From the NCBI GenBank assembly GCA_008682415.1, contig VANK01000008.1, forward strand, positions 124,001 through 188,000: DNA of 64,000 nt, in the 5' to 3' direction. Each line of letters starts with the position of its first letter. Position 1 is the stretch's first letter. The notes under the pieces were generated by a model that was not told where the DNA came from, made no database searches, and saw only the letters and a list, made by a program, of their open reading frames with translations. Below, piece after piece: positions 8,676 through 15,759 of the stretch. Source of the stretch: Acidobacteria bacterium AB60 (lineage in GTDB: Bacteria; Acidobacteriota; Terriglobia; Terriglobales; Acidobacteriaceae). Position numbers and translations under genes: made by a program.

Positions 8676-9114
8676 TCCGTCAGGCGGACTCGCCTTCACC
8701 CCGCGTCGAGCGCCGTGCGCCTCGCATCGGAGGTCCGAATAACCGCGAGGAATCGAGCCGCGACACACAAGGCACCGAATTCCCCCTCGGAGGGAGTCGT
8801 GGTCTTCAGACCACGGAATCAAGGCCCTGCTCAAATCCGCGCGCGGCCCACAAGCCTTCGCGCGAAGCTCTCCGCCACCGCCGCGCGCAACGCACTCCCC
8901 ACCGCGTCGGCGCTCGCCCTATTCCACCCAGATCGTCTTCGCTCCTAATCGAACGGCAGAACCCGCCGTTGCCTCTGCGATCCGAATTTGCTGCCTCTAA
9001 CCGTTCTCCATTCCACAGTCCCGAGTTCGCGATCGATTACGTCGCAGGTAATCGACGCGGCCCTCCGCTCGTGGCAACCTTCTCTGAGCTGCAGTACCCA
9101 TCCAGGAGGGCTCA
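8676..9114. other. Intergenic region with two small hairpins, no gene
   Basis: This GC-rich stretch lies between the regulator remnant and the hydrolase pseudogene. Two inverted repeats are visible: CGTGGTCT/AGACCACG (8798-8815, two-base loop) and CGATTAC/GTAATCG (9034-9054, seven-base loop). The second lies about 60 bases upstream of the pseudogene start and may be an old operator. None of the open frames here looks like a protein gene. Confidence 0.45.
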
Positions 9115-9616
9115 ATGAGAAGACGCACACTGCTGCAGGGAGCAATCACCACCATCACCGGCGCCGCTTACGTCGCCGCCACGCGACAATCCCGAGGGCG
9201 CCAGCCCGGAGGTTCTTGCGGGCATCCTGAATGCGATCCAAAACAATCTGCCCCTCTACCTCGATGAGGCGGCAAGGAATTACTTCCGGCCAGAGACGCC
9301 CGCGGTTATGCGGCAATGGGGAATCAACATGTGCTACACGGCGTCCCTGCGGGCCCTGGTCGGCACCCAGACCTCGGATAGTGACACCGATTTCCGGCAG
9401 GAACTCCAGACAATTCAAACGCCGACTCTCATTGTTCACGGCGGCGCAGACAGGATGGCGCCGGTCGAGTCAACAGCACAAAAAGTTGCACAGCTCGTGC
9501 GCGGAAGCTCGCTGGAGATCGTGAAGGATGCGCCACACGGTTTGCCTCTGACCCACGTGGAAACCTTGAATCATCTGCTGCTCAGCTTCATTCGAAACAG
9601 CACCACAGCACAGTAG
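9115..9616 (+). pseudogene. Haloperoxidase-like alpha/beta hydrolase with internal deletion and frameshift
   Basis: A good start (AGGAGGG, four bases, ATG at 9115) opens a twin-arginine-like leader, MRRRTLLQGAITTITGAAYV. Near 9190 that frame loses homology and stops at about 9267. The neighbouring frame then gives 'NPEGASPEVLAGILNAIQNN' and continues to 9616 as the C-terminal half of a chloroperoxidase-type hydrolase, with the acid-region motif TLIVHGGADRMAP and the His motif DAPHGLPLTH. The segment between leader and cap, which would hold the oxyanion and nucleophile Ser motifs (about 130-150 residues), is missing. The gene is therefore a deletion pseudogene; translation from ATG 9308 alone would give an inactive fragment. 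Confidence 0.75.
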
Positions 9617-9808
9617 CTCCTGCGCTCCCACCTCCGTCGCCAGATCGCAGCGCTTTTGAACCACGAATCGTGGCGATCGAGATCATCGAGAGCTTCCGAA
9701 TGAAAACGGCAGAGTCCTCTGATTCGATCGCGCAGTGAAAGTTGACCGGCTGCCGGACCGTTCTCCCCGCCAGCAGGATGCCGTTCCGCATCCTGCCTTG
9801 GCAAACCA

Positions 9809-10816
9809 TCAGTGCTTGTCTCCGTTCTTGTGAGGATCGGCAAACCTCCCATCCGATCCCGGCTCCCGGTTGCCATAGGCAATCGGCACCCACTCAAATC
9901 CGCTTCCCATGCGGCGGAAGTGTCCGACGCCCGGAAAGGAAAGGTGCGGTACCGCCACCAGCGTGCGTTCCTCCGCGAAGGTGGAAAGAGCCTCCCGGCG
10001 AACCGCCGCCGCGGCCGCCGGATTCACGTCGTACGCAATCGTAATCTCCGGATCGGGCGCTTGCACCGCGGCCACGTGGATGATGTCTCCAATGAACACG
10101 ATCTCCTCCCCCCGGCTCCTTAGCGTGTAAAACGTGGTGCCCGGCGTGTGTCCCGGATGCTGCGCCGCAAACACCCCCGGCGCCACCTCTCCATCGCTCG
10201 TGAAAGCCTTGACCTTCCCTGCCTTGATGCAGGGCTCCAGGGCCGTGGACGCCTGGTCGAAGTACGACATCGCATACCCGGTTCGCTTGGCGTTCTCCCG
10301 ATCCATGAAGAAATCCAGGTCCGCTTTGCTCAGATGAACCGTCGCGTTCGGGAACGTGAGCTTGCCCCCGTGAACCAGCCCGCCCATATGGTCGTCATGA
10401 GCGTGCGTCAAAAGCACGTCGGTGATCTGATCGGGCGCGACTCCGACGGCGGCAAGGCTGGAGAGAAGCTTGTCCCCAAACCCCGGCCCGAAGAACTCTC
10501 CCGCCCCTGTGTCCACCAGCACCAGGCGGTCCTCCGTCCGGAACAGGAACGCGTTGATGGATGCCTCCACCGGGTTCGTGAGAAAGCTCCTCTGCAACAG
10601 AGCATCGGTCTTGGCCTCCGTCGTGCCGCGGAGCAGGATATGAAGATCCTGCGGTACGGAGCCATCCGACAGGGCCGTGACCTTCACGTCGCCAACTTCG
10701 AACGAATAGTGGTCAGGCCCCTGCAGTGCGAGTCCCGGATTGCCTTCCGGTTGCGAATAACCGAAGATACCGGCTGAGCTGATCAACGCGGCGAGAAGAA
10801 GATTGCGATAGGTCAT
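9809..10816 (-). CDS. Secreted metallo-beta-lactamase-fold hydrolase
   Basis: The 335-residue protein begins with a signal peptide (hydrophobic residues 5-20, 'FGYSQ'). The MBL-fold zinc motif HAHDDHMGG is near residue 138, followed by 'QHPGHTPGTT' (third His) near residue 217, 'FIGDIIH' (Asp) near 240 and a C-terminal His. Short spacing and context resemble the class of periplasmic MBL hydrolases related to lactonases and methyl-parathion hydrolases. Substrate unknown. GAGGGAA four bases upstream supports the ATG at 10816. It is divergent from an ArsR-type regulator with two matched operators between them, so regulation by that protein is strongly suggested. The 192 bases on its 3' side hold no gene. 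Confidence 0.88.
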   Translation of the reverse strand: MTYRNLLLAALISSAGIFGYSQPEGNPGLALQGPDHYSFEVGDVKVTALSDGSVPQDLHILLRGTTEAKTDALLQRSFLTNPVEASINAFLFRTEDRLVLVDTGAGEFFGPGFGDKLLSSLAAVGVAPDQITDVLLTHAHDDHMGGLVHGGKLTFPNATVHLSKADLDFFMDRENAKRTGYAMSYFDQASTALEPCIKAGKVKAFTSDGEVAPGVFAAQHPGHTPGTTFYTLRSRGEEIVFIGDIIHVAAVQAPDPEITIAYDVNPAAAAAVRREALSTFAEERTLVAVPHLSFPGVGHFRRMGSGFEWVPIAYGNREPGSDGRFADPHKNGDKH

Positions 10817-10859
10817 GGGATTCCCTCATTCCGCGGCGCCGGGGATGGCGTCGCGATAC

Positions 10860-10914
10860 TTCAATTATTCTTGAAATATAGTCGGATGCTTGGCATACTT
10901 CAAGACCCGTTGAA
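10860..10914. promoter_or_regulatory. Pair of TTCAA-N6-TTGAA operators between regulator and MBL gene
   Basis: Two copies of the same interrupted palindrome occur: TTCAA 10860-10864 with TTGAA 10871-10875, and TTCAA 10899-10903 with TTGAA 10910-10914. Both have exactly six bases between arms and the same upstream ATAC. Centres are 39 bp apart. They lie between the divergent starts at 10816 and 10925, where an ArsR-family dimer controlling both genes would bind. Confidence 0.65.
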
Positions 10915-10924
10915 TAATGGAACT

Positions 10925-11239
10925 ATGGTCAAGCCGCCCAGAAAGCCCCTCCCGCGGCCACCCCTCGATCTCACCGACGTCTTCGACGCCCTGCGCGACC
11001 CCATCCGCCGGGAGATCGTCAGGCGCCTCTCCGTCGGGGAGAACCTCTGCTCCGCCTTCGCCGACTTGGGATCGCCCAGCGGCCTCAGCTATCACTTCGC
11101 ACGCCTTCGGTCCGCGGGACTCACCCTCACACGAAAGTCAGGAACCTGCCGGCTGCTCTCCCTCCGCAAAGAAGCCCTCGAGGCCGAGTATCCCGGTCTC
11201 CTCGCATGCGTTCTAAAGGAAGAAACCCCGGCTCGGTAA
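10925..11239 (+). CDS. ArsR-family winged-helix transcriptional regulator
   Basis: This 104-residue DNA-binding protein has the ArsR pattern: 'DVFDALRDPIRREIVRRLS' (helices 1-2, residues 17-35), a recognition region 'GSPSGLSYHFARLRSAGL' (about 50-67) and a wing ending in 'PGLLACVLKEE'. It has no metal-binding Cys, so it is not an obvious arsenic/cadmium sensor; the effector is unknown. The frame extends to a TTG at 10871, but that codon lies inside an operator arm. ATG 10925 gives the usual start and leaves both operators upstream. It probably represses itself and the divergent MBL-fold gene. Its C-terminal coding end is duplicated in the fragment near 8.6 kb. Confidence 0.85.
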   Translation: MVKPPRKPLPRPPLDLTDVFDALRDPIRREIVRRLSVGENLCSAFADLGSPSGLSYHFARLRSAGLTLTRKSGTCRLLSLRKEALEAEYPGLLACVLKEETPAR

Positions 11240-11695
11240 TCTGCCAGCCTCCGCAGGCAGAAATTCGACAATATGGGTACGCTCGAGCCGTCTTCTTGCT
11301 GCCAATGCCCGCGTGAGTCGTCGCGGCCGGAATCCGGTCTCGATCGCCGAATCTGGACAAAAGCGGTGCGATTTATCGCTTTATTACTACAAATGCAGTA
11401 CTATTTACCCACGAAGATTTGGCGAATATCGCTGAAAATGTGAGCGGAATCACCTGACCGGCTTCCCTTCTGGCCTGGCTCGCCAGGTCCATCCCCTGCG
11501 CTCCTCTTTGTGCGTCCTCGCAGAACTCGACCAAGTCGCTCCAAATACTTGTCAAGAGGGAGCGCACCTGTGGAAAACTCCCTCGCGCTCCCTAACATGA
11601 GCCCCACCAGTTACTTCCGCGCTCAAAATAAATGCGAAAAATGCTCGGCAATCTTGGGGATTAATTCTTCGTATCTGTCACACTGGTATTGGATC
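11240..11695. other. Intergenic region, no gene seen
   Basis: About 450 bases follow the regulator. A locally AT-richer stretch (11370-11410 and 11610-11700) contrasts with its surroundings. The open frames lack ribosome-binding sites and protein-like composition. No known RNA is recognised. Confidence 0.4.
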
Positions 11696-11702
11696 GAAAA
11701 AA

Positions 11703-11744
11703 GGCCCCTCCCGGAGACCTTCTCCCGGAGGGGCTTCGTCTTTT
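11703..11744 (-). terminator. Rho-independent terminator, both directions possible
   Basis: Arms GCCCCTCCCGGAG (11704-11716) and CTCCCGGAGGGGC (11722-11734) pair over 13 positions with one mismatch and a 5-base loop. On the minus strand it is followed by six Ts, which suits the end of the nirA-cysJ transcript; on the plus strand a TTTT follows about six bases later. Confidence 0.75.
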
Positions 11745-11915
11745 CAGCAGAAAAAGGAGCCGCCCATGCCTAACTCATTCCATATGAGCTTCTCGCCTCT
11801 CGCCTCTCGCCTCTCGTCCTTGCCCGTGATCCATCTCACATTCAACGCGCAAAACGCCCACTTTTGCCCCTAACCCGCTGAAGCCAATCCGTTTCCCCGT
11901 TTTTTTTTGAATTGG
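11703..11915 (-). ncRNA. Candidate structured 3' element, copy 1 (downstream of the CysJ-like gene)
   Basis: Read on the minus strand, starting 11 bases after the CysJ-like stop, this stretch holds, in order: GGCGCGCC, nine As (11908-11900) followed by CGGGGAA, then the block GCGTTGAATGTGA (inside 11857-11836), a GAGAGGC tandem repeat, CTCCTTT (11759-11753), and the terminator hairpin. The same blocks in the same order follow the moeB gene at 63.5 kb, and the distance from the A-run to the second block is 51 versus 52 bases. The antisense of CTCCTTT plus the next ATG (11766) looks like a ribosome-binding site and start of a 35-codon frame, but the two copies do not share a peptide. An RNA ending at the terminator and exposing an anti-Shine-Dalgarno sequence is the simplest reading. 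I do not recognise the family. Confidence 0.5.
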
Positions 11916-11925
11916 CGCGCCAAAA

Positions 11926-13728
11926 TTAATAAACGTCGCGGTGGTAGCGATGGCTTTCGTTGAGGGCGCCCACGTACTCCTGGGCGGCGGGCGCGGTCAT
12001 CTGCCCCTCCTCCTGGATGATGCGGCAGAGAGTGGCCTGCACATCCTTGGCCATGCGCGCCGCGTCCCCGCACACGTAGAGGCTGGCGCCGTCTTCCAGC
12101 CATCGCCACAGCTGCGCCGAGTGCTCCAGCATCTTGTCCTGGACATAGATCTTGCGGTCGTGATCGCGGGAGAACGCGACGTCGATGCGGGTGAGGTGGC
12201 CGTCGGCGTGCATGGCCTCGAGCTCGTCGCGGTAGAGGTAGTCGGTGGCGGCGCTGCGCTCGCCGAAGAAGAGCCAGTTGCGCCCCTTGTGACCGAGCGC
12301 ACGGCGCTCGTGGAGGAAGCCGCGGAAGGGGGCGATGCCCGTGCCGGGGCCGATCATGATGATGGGCGCGTCGGGATTGGCGGGCAGCTTGAACTTCTTG
12401 TTGGGCTGCACGTAGATCGGCAGGCGGTCGGAGACCGACGAGCGGTCGGCGAACAGCGTGGAGCAGACGCCGCCGCGATGGCGGTTGTGGGAGGTGAAGC
12501 GGACAACGGCAACGGTGGCGTGGATCTGGCCGGCGTGGGCCGCCGGGCTGGACGAGATGGAGTAGAGACGCGGCGTGAGCTTCGGCAGCATGGCCACCAG
12601 CTCTGCCGGTTCTTCAATCACGCCCGGGTATTCGAGGATCAGGTCGATCAGTCCGCGGCCATAGAGGTAGCTCTCCAGCGCCGCCTGCCGTTCCGGCTGC
12701 AGCAGGTCGAGGAGCGCGGCGCAGTTGCCGCGGGCGGCGTAGGTCTGCACCATCTTGCGGCTGAGCCGGGTGATCTGCAACTGGTGAGAGAGGGCGTCAT
12801 GCAGAGTGGTGTACCCGCTTTTGGAGCTGGGGACCTGTTCATTGCCATTCCACTTCAGCCGCTGAAGAATCTCAGCCACGAGGTTGGGGTCGTTGCTGGG
12901 AACGACGCCGCAGGCGTCCCCCGCTTCGTACCGGAGGCCGGTTCCTTCGATGGAGAAGGCCAGGTGCAGGGTGCACTTGGTCGAGGCTGCCTGGGTGAGG
13001 CTTCGCTTTTCGACGAGGGACGCGAGCAGCGGGCTCTCGCGAGAAAAGGCGACCGCCGGCGGAGACGGCCGGGGTTGGATGGGAGTCTCGACGGATAGCG
13101 CGGAGTTGACCGAGGAGTTCCCCGCAGGCTCATTGTCCTTGCGCGCCTTGAAGAGCGATTCCTCTTTGAGCAGGGGGAGGAGCGTGTCTTTCCATTGCGC
13201 GAAGGGCGCGTCGGTATCGACGTCGCAGTTCGTGCAGTCGGCGAGACGGTTGGCTCCCAAGGCCGCCAGCCTGGTATCGAGATCGCTACCGAATTTGCAG
13301 AAGTGCTCATAGTGCTTGTCTCCCAGGGCCAGCACGGCGTAGGAGAGCTTTTCCATGCGAGGGAAGTGCTCGAGACACAACTGCTCGTAGAACGGCTGCA
13401 CACCGTCGGGGGCCTCGCCGTCGCCGTACGTGCTGGCGAGAATGAGGGCGCAGGTCTCGGAGGCGAGAGCGGCGGAGGTGTAGCCCACCAGGGTGGAGAC
13501 GGCGGGTGCGTGCCCCTGCGCCTTCAACTCCCGGGCGAGCTTGCGCGCGAGACCTTCGGCGGTTCCGGATTGCGACGCGTAGAGAACGGCGATGCGCCTT
13601 GGCTGCCTGGCTTCGACCACTGGCTGGGGAGCGTTGGAGAAGAGGCCGGCCAGCATGCCGTTGAGCCATGCGCGCTGCTCCGGGGTGAAGGGAGCGTTGT
13701 CGGGGATGTAGGGAATGGTCGCGCTCAT
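11926..13728 (-). CDS. cysJ: CysJ-like diflavin reductase (sulfite/nitrite reductase flavoprotein subunit)
   Basis: This 600-residue protein matches the usual length of CysJ (about 599). The N-terminal flavodoxin domain binds FMN ('IAVLYASQSGTAEGLARKL' near residue 48). A FAD-binding domain follows ('PRLYSISSSPAAH' near 375), then an NADPH domain ('IMIGPGTGIAPFRGFL' near 455) and the hallmark C-terminus RYHRDVY. It passes electrons from NADPH to a siroheme enzyme. Its start lies one base after the stop of the siroheme nitrite-reductase-like gene, with AGGAG upstream inside that gene, so the two are probably translationally coupled. The pairing suggests it feeds nitrite (or sulfite) reduction in place of ferredoxin. 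It is the last gene of the leftward operon. Confidence 0.9.
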   Translation of the reverse strand: MSATIPYIPDNAPFTPEQRAWLNGMLAGLFSNAPQPVVEARQPRRIAVLYASQSGTAEGLARKLARELKAQGHAPAVSTLVGYTSAALASETCALILASTYGDGEAPDGVQPFYEQLCLEHFPRMEKLSYAVLALGDKHYEHFCKFGSDLDTRLAALGANRLADCTNCDVDTDAPFAQWKDTLLPLLKEESLFKARKDNEPAGNSSVNSALSVETPIQPRPSPPAVAFSRESPLLASLVEKRSLTQAASTKCTLHLAFSIEGTGLRYEAGDACGVVPSNDPNLVAEILQRLKWNGNEQVPSSKSGYTTLHDALSHQLQITRLSRKMVQTYAARGNCAALLDLLQPERQAALESYLYGRGLIDLILEYPGVIEEPAELVAMLPKLTPRLYSISSSPAAHAGQIHATVAVVRFTSHNRHRGGVCSTLFADRSSVSDRLPIYVQPNKKFKLPANPDAPIIMIGPGTGIAPFRGFLHERRALGHKGRNWLFFGERSAATDYLYRDELEAMHADGHLTRIDVAFSRDHDRKIYVQDKMLEHSAQLWRWLEDGASLYVCGDAARMAKDVQATLCRIIQEEGQMTAPAAQEYVGALNESHRYHRDVY

Positions 13729-13729
13729 G

Positions 13730-15508
13730 TTATGCCAGCTCCTTGACGGCCAGGTATGCCTGCAGTTCCTCGATGGTGTGCCTGCGGCTGAATTGCAGAA
13801 ACGATTCGTTCGGCGTGCGGCGCTCCATGTAGGCAGCAAAAAGGCTCTCCAGCGCAGGGGGCAGATCAGAGTAGGCGATGGAAGGAATCAGTTCGCGGGC
13901 GAGTCCTTTGTCCAGGTCGGATCCGCCACCGATCACCACCTGGTAGCCTTCTTCGCCTTTGACCCGTGCGCCGAGCAGTCCGATGTCGCCGACGTAATGC
14001 TGGGCGCAGGAGTGCGGGCATCCGGTGACGTGCAGGTTGACCGGCTGGTCGATGGGGAAGCGCTGATCGAGGAGGTTTGCGATTTGGACGGCGTGCGTCT
14101 TGGTGTCGGTGGCGGCATAACGGCATCCCTTGTTTCCGGTGCATGCCACTGTTCCCCGCAGGACGGCGCCGGCGGTGCAATCCAGCCCTGCCGTACGCAA
14201 GGATTCGACGGCGGAAGAGAGGCTGTCCGCGGGGATGTTGGGGATGAGCAGATTCTGCCAGACGGTGAGCCGCAGCTCGCCGCTGCCGAAGCGATCGGCG
14301 ATGTCCGCGAGAGCGCGCATCTGCGCCACCGGCAAGCGTCCGACCGGGACGGATACGCCGATGTAGTGCAGTCCCGGCTGCGTTTGGGGATGGATACCGA
14401 TGTGTCCGGCGCGATCGATGGGACGGCGCGGCTCACAGTCTTCCGGCTTCATGCGGAGCAGGGGAAAGGCGAGGCGCTTCTGGGTCTGGGCGAGGAATTC
14501 TTCCACACCCCACTTGTCGACGAGATATTTCAGGCGGGCTTTCTTGCGATCCGTCCGGTCGCCGTTTTCGCTGAAGACGCGAATCATCGCGGCGGCAACG
14601 GCGACGGCCTGGCTGGGCTTGACGAGCAGACCGCAATCGGAGGCGAACTGCTGATGCCCGGTGATGCCGCAGAGCAAGACGCGGAAGTAGACCCCGGCGG
14701 GGACGGCATGGCCTTCCGCAACCCGCACGGCGACAAAGCCGATGTCGTTGGTATCGGCGACCACGCTGATGGCGCCGCCGCTGTCAAAGGCGACGTTGAA
14801 CTTGCGGGGAAGGCCGTAGAGGTCGCGGGAGTTCAGGATGTAATGATGCAAGGCCCGGGCGAAGGGAGAGACATCGATCAGTTCCGTGGGATCGAGGCCG
14901 GTGACAGGGGAGGCGGTGATGTTGCGGATGTTGTCAGCCCCCGCGCCCCGCCCGGTGAGGCCGAGTTCGTCGACGCTGTGAAGCACATTCACGATGTCCC
15001 TGGGCTGGAACTCGCGGATCTGCATGTTGGCGCGAGTAGTGAGATCGGCTCGCCCGGAGCCCCAGCGTTCGGCCACCGAGGCGAGGCCGCGGATCTGGTG
15101 GGCGCTCAAGATTCCGCCGGGCACGCGCAAGCGCAACATGAAGGAGTCCTGCGCGGGCGCGACGTAGAACAGCCCGTGAAATTTGAAACGGAAGATATCT
15201 TCGATGCCGGGGACTCGATCTTCTTCGGCGTGGGCCACGAGTTTGTCCCAGATGTCGAGGGGATTCTGTTCGAACTTCCAGCGCTCTTCGCGGCTCAGTT
15301 CGGAGAGCGGGGTGCCGAAGTAGGTTTCTTCGGCGGGTTCGGCCAGGTTGGCAGAGGCGGCAGCAGGATCGGCGGTGAACAATCCTTCGGGAGTTTGCCC
15401 GACGAATGGCCGCATGCCACGCTGCAACACCCCGGCGAAGAAGCCGAGCAGATATTCTTTTTGCGCCGCGTTGAAGTCAGAAGTAGCCGCGAGAGCGGGT
15501 GATTCCAT
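13730..15508 (-). CDS. nirA: Siroheme [4Fe-4S] nitrite/sulfite reductase (NirA family)
   Basis: A 592-residue assimilatory reductase that takes nitrite (or sulfite) through six electrons to ammonia (or sulfide). It has two ferrite-reductase half-domains ('GILSAHQIRGLASVAERWG' near 150 and 'RLPVAQMRALADIADRFG' near 405). The four cluster/siroheme cysteines are in 'ACTGNKGCRY' and 'VTGCPHSCAQH' near 475 and 515. The nitrate-reductase neighbours favour nitrite; family resemblance alone cannot exclude sulfite. The frame extends to 15649, but ATG 15508, with AAGGGGG upstream, begins the typical sequence. The leader between 15509 and 15759 carries tandem hairpins, described separately, that suggest RNA-level control by the ANTAR protein encoded just upstream. 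Confidence 0.9.
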   Translation of the reverse strand: MESPALAATSDFNAAQKEYLLGFFAGVLQRGMRPFVGQTPEGLFTADPAAASANLAEPAEETYFGTPLSELSREERWKFEQNPLDIWDKLVAHAEEDRVPGIEDIFRFKFHGLFYVAPAQDSFMLRLRVPGGILSAHQIRGLASVAERWGSGRADLTTRANMQIREFQPRDIVNVLHSVDELGLTGRGAGADNIRNITASPVTGLDPTELIDVSPFARALHHYILNSRDLYGLPRKFNVAFDSGGAISVVADTNDIGFVAVRVAEGHAVPAGVYFRVLLCGITGHQQFASDCGLLVKPSQAVAVAAAMIRVFSENGDRTDRKKARLKYLVDKWGVEEFLAQTQKRLAFPLLRMKPEDCEPRRPIDRAGHIGIHPQTQPGLHYIGVSVPVGRLPVAQMRALADIADRFGSGELRLTVWQNLLIPNIPADSLSSAVESLRTAGLDCTAGAVLRGTVACTGNKGCRYAATDTKTHAVQIANLLDQRFPIDQPVNLHVTGCPHSCAQHYVGDIGLLGARVKGEEGYQVVIGGGSDLDKGLARELIPSIAYSDLPPALESLFAAYMERRTPNESFLQFSRRHTIEELQAYLAVKELA

Positions 15509-15548
15509 GCCGAATACCCCCTTGCGCGCGGGTCGATGAGTGGCGATG

Positions 15549-15586
15549 GCGATCCATGCGCCTTGAGCGCAGAGTTTTCGGATCGC
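15549..15586 (-). promoter_or_regulatory. Third stem-loop in the nirA leader
   Basis: On the minus strand GCGATCC (15586-15580) pairs with GGATCGC (15555-15549). An inner stem TGCGC/GCGCA with a TCAAG loop sits between them. It ends about 40 bases before the nirA start. There is no T-run, so it is not a classical terminator; it could act on translation or only be part of leader folding. Confidence 0.4.
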
Positions 15587-15640
15587 AGTCGTGCCAATTC
15601 TCAGGCGCGCGACAGTTTGAGATTCACTTTTGGTGCGGGA

Positions 15641-15698
15641 CCCTTGCACGGCATGGTGCAGGGCTATGGGGATGAGGGAGACGGCCGAGTCTCACCTC
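15641..15698 (-). promoter_or_regulatory. Tandem six-base-loop hairpins, candidate ANTAR target
   Basis: On the minus strand the first hairpin (15698-15674) pairs GAGGTGAGAC with GTCTCCCTC over 9 bp with one bulged T, and its loop is TCGGCC. Ten bases later the second (15663-15641) pairs CCCTGCAC with GTGCAAGGG over 8 bp with one bulged A, and its loop is CATGCC. Both loops have six bases, G at position 4 and end in GCC. ANTAR proteins are known to bind two successive hairpins with six-base loops carrying A1 and G4. Here G4 is present but position 1 is T and C, so the match is partial. The gene directly upstream on this strand encodes an ANTAR protein. Confidence 0.5.
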
Positions 15699-15759
15699 GT
15701 AGTTGTTATCTTACGCAAAGTCGCGCGGCAGAACAAGCGGTGTTGCGCGGGTAGACGAC

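Noticed and set aside
11766..11873. A 35-codon frame after AAAAAGGAG in the structured element, possibly a leader peptide
   Set aside because: The second copy of the element encodes no similar peptide at the same place, so the conserved GGAG is better explained as the complement of the RNA's CTCCTTT.
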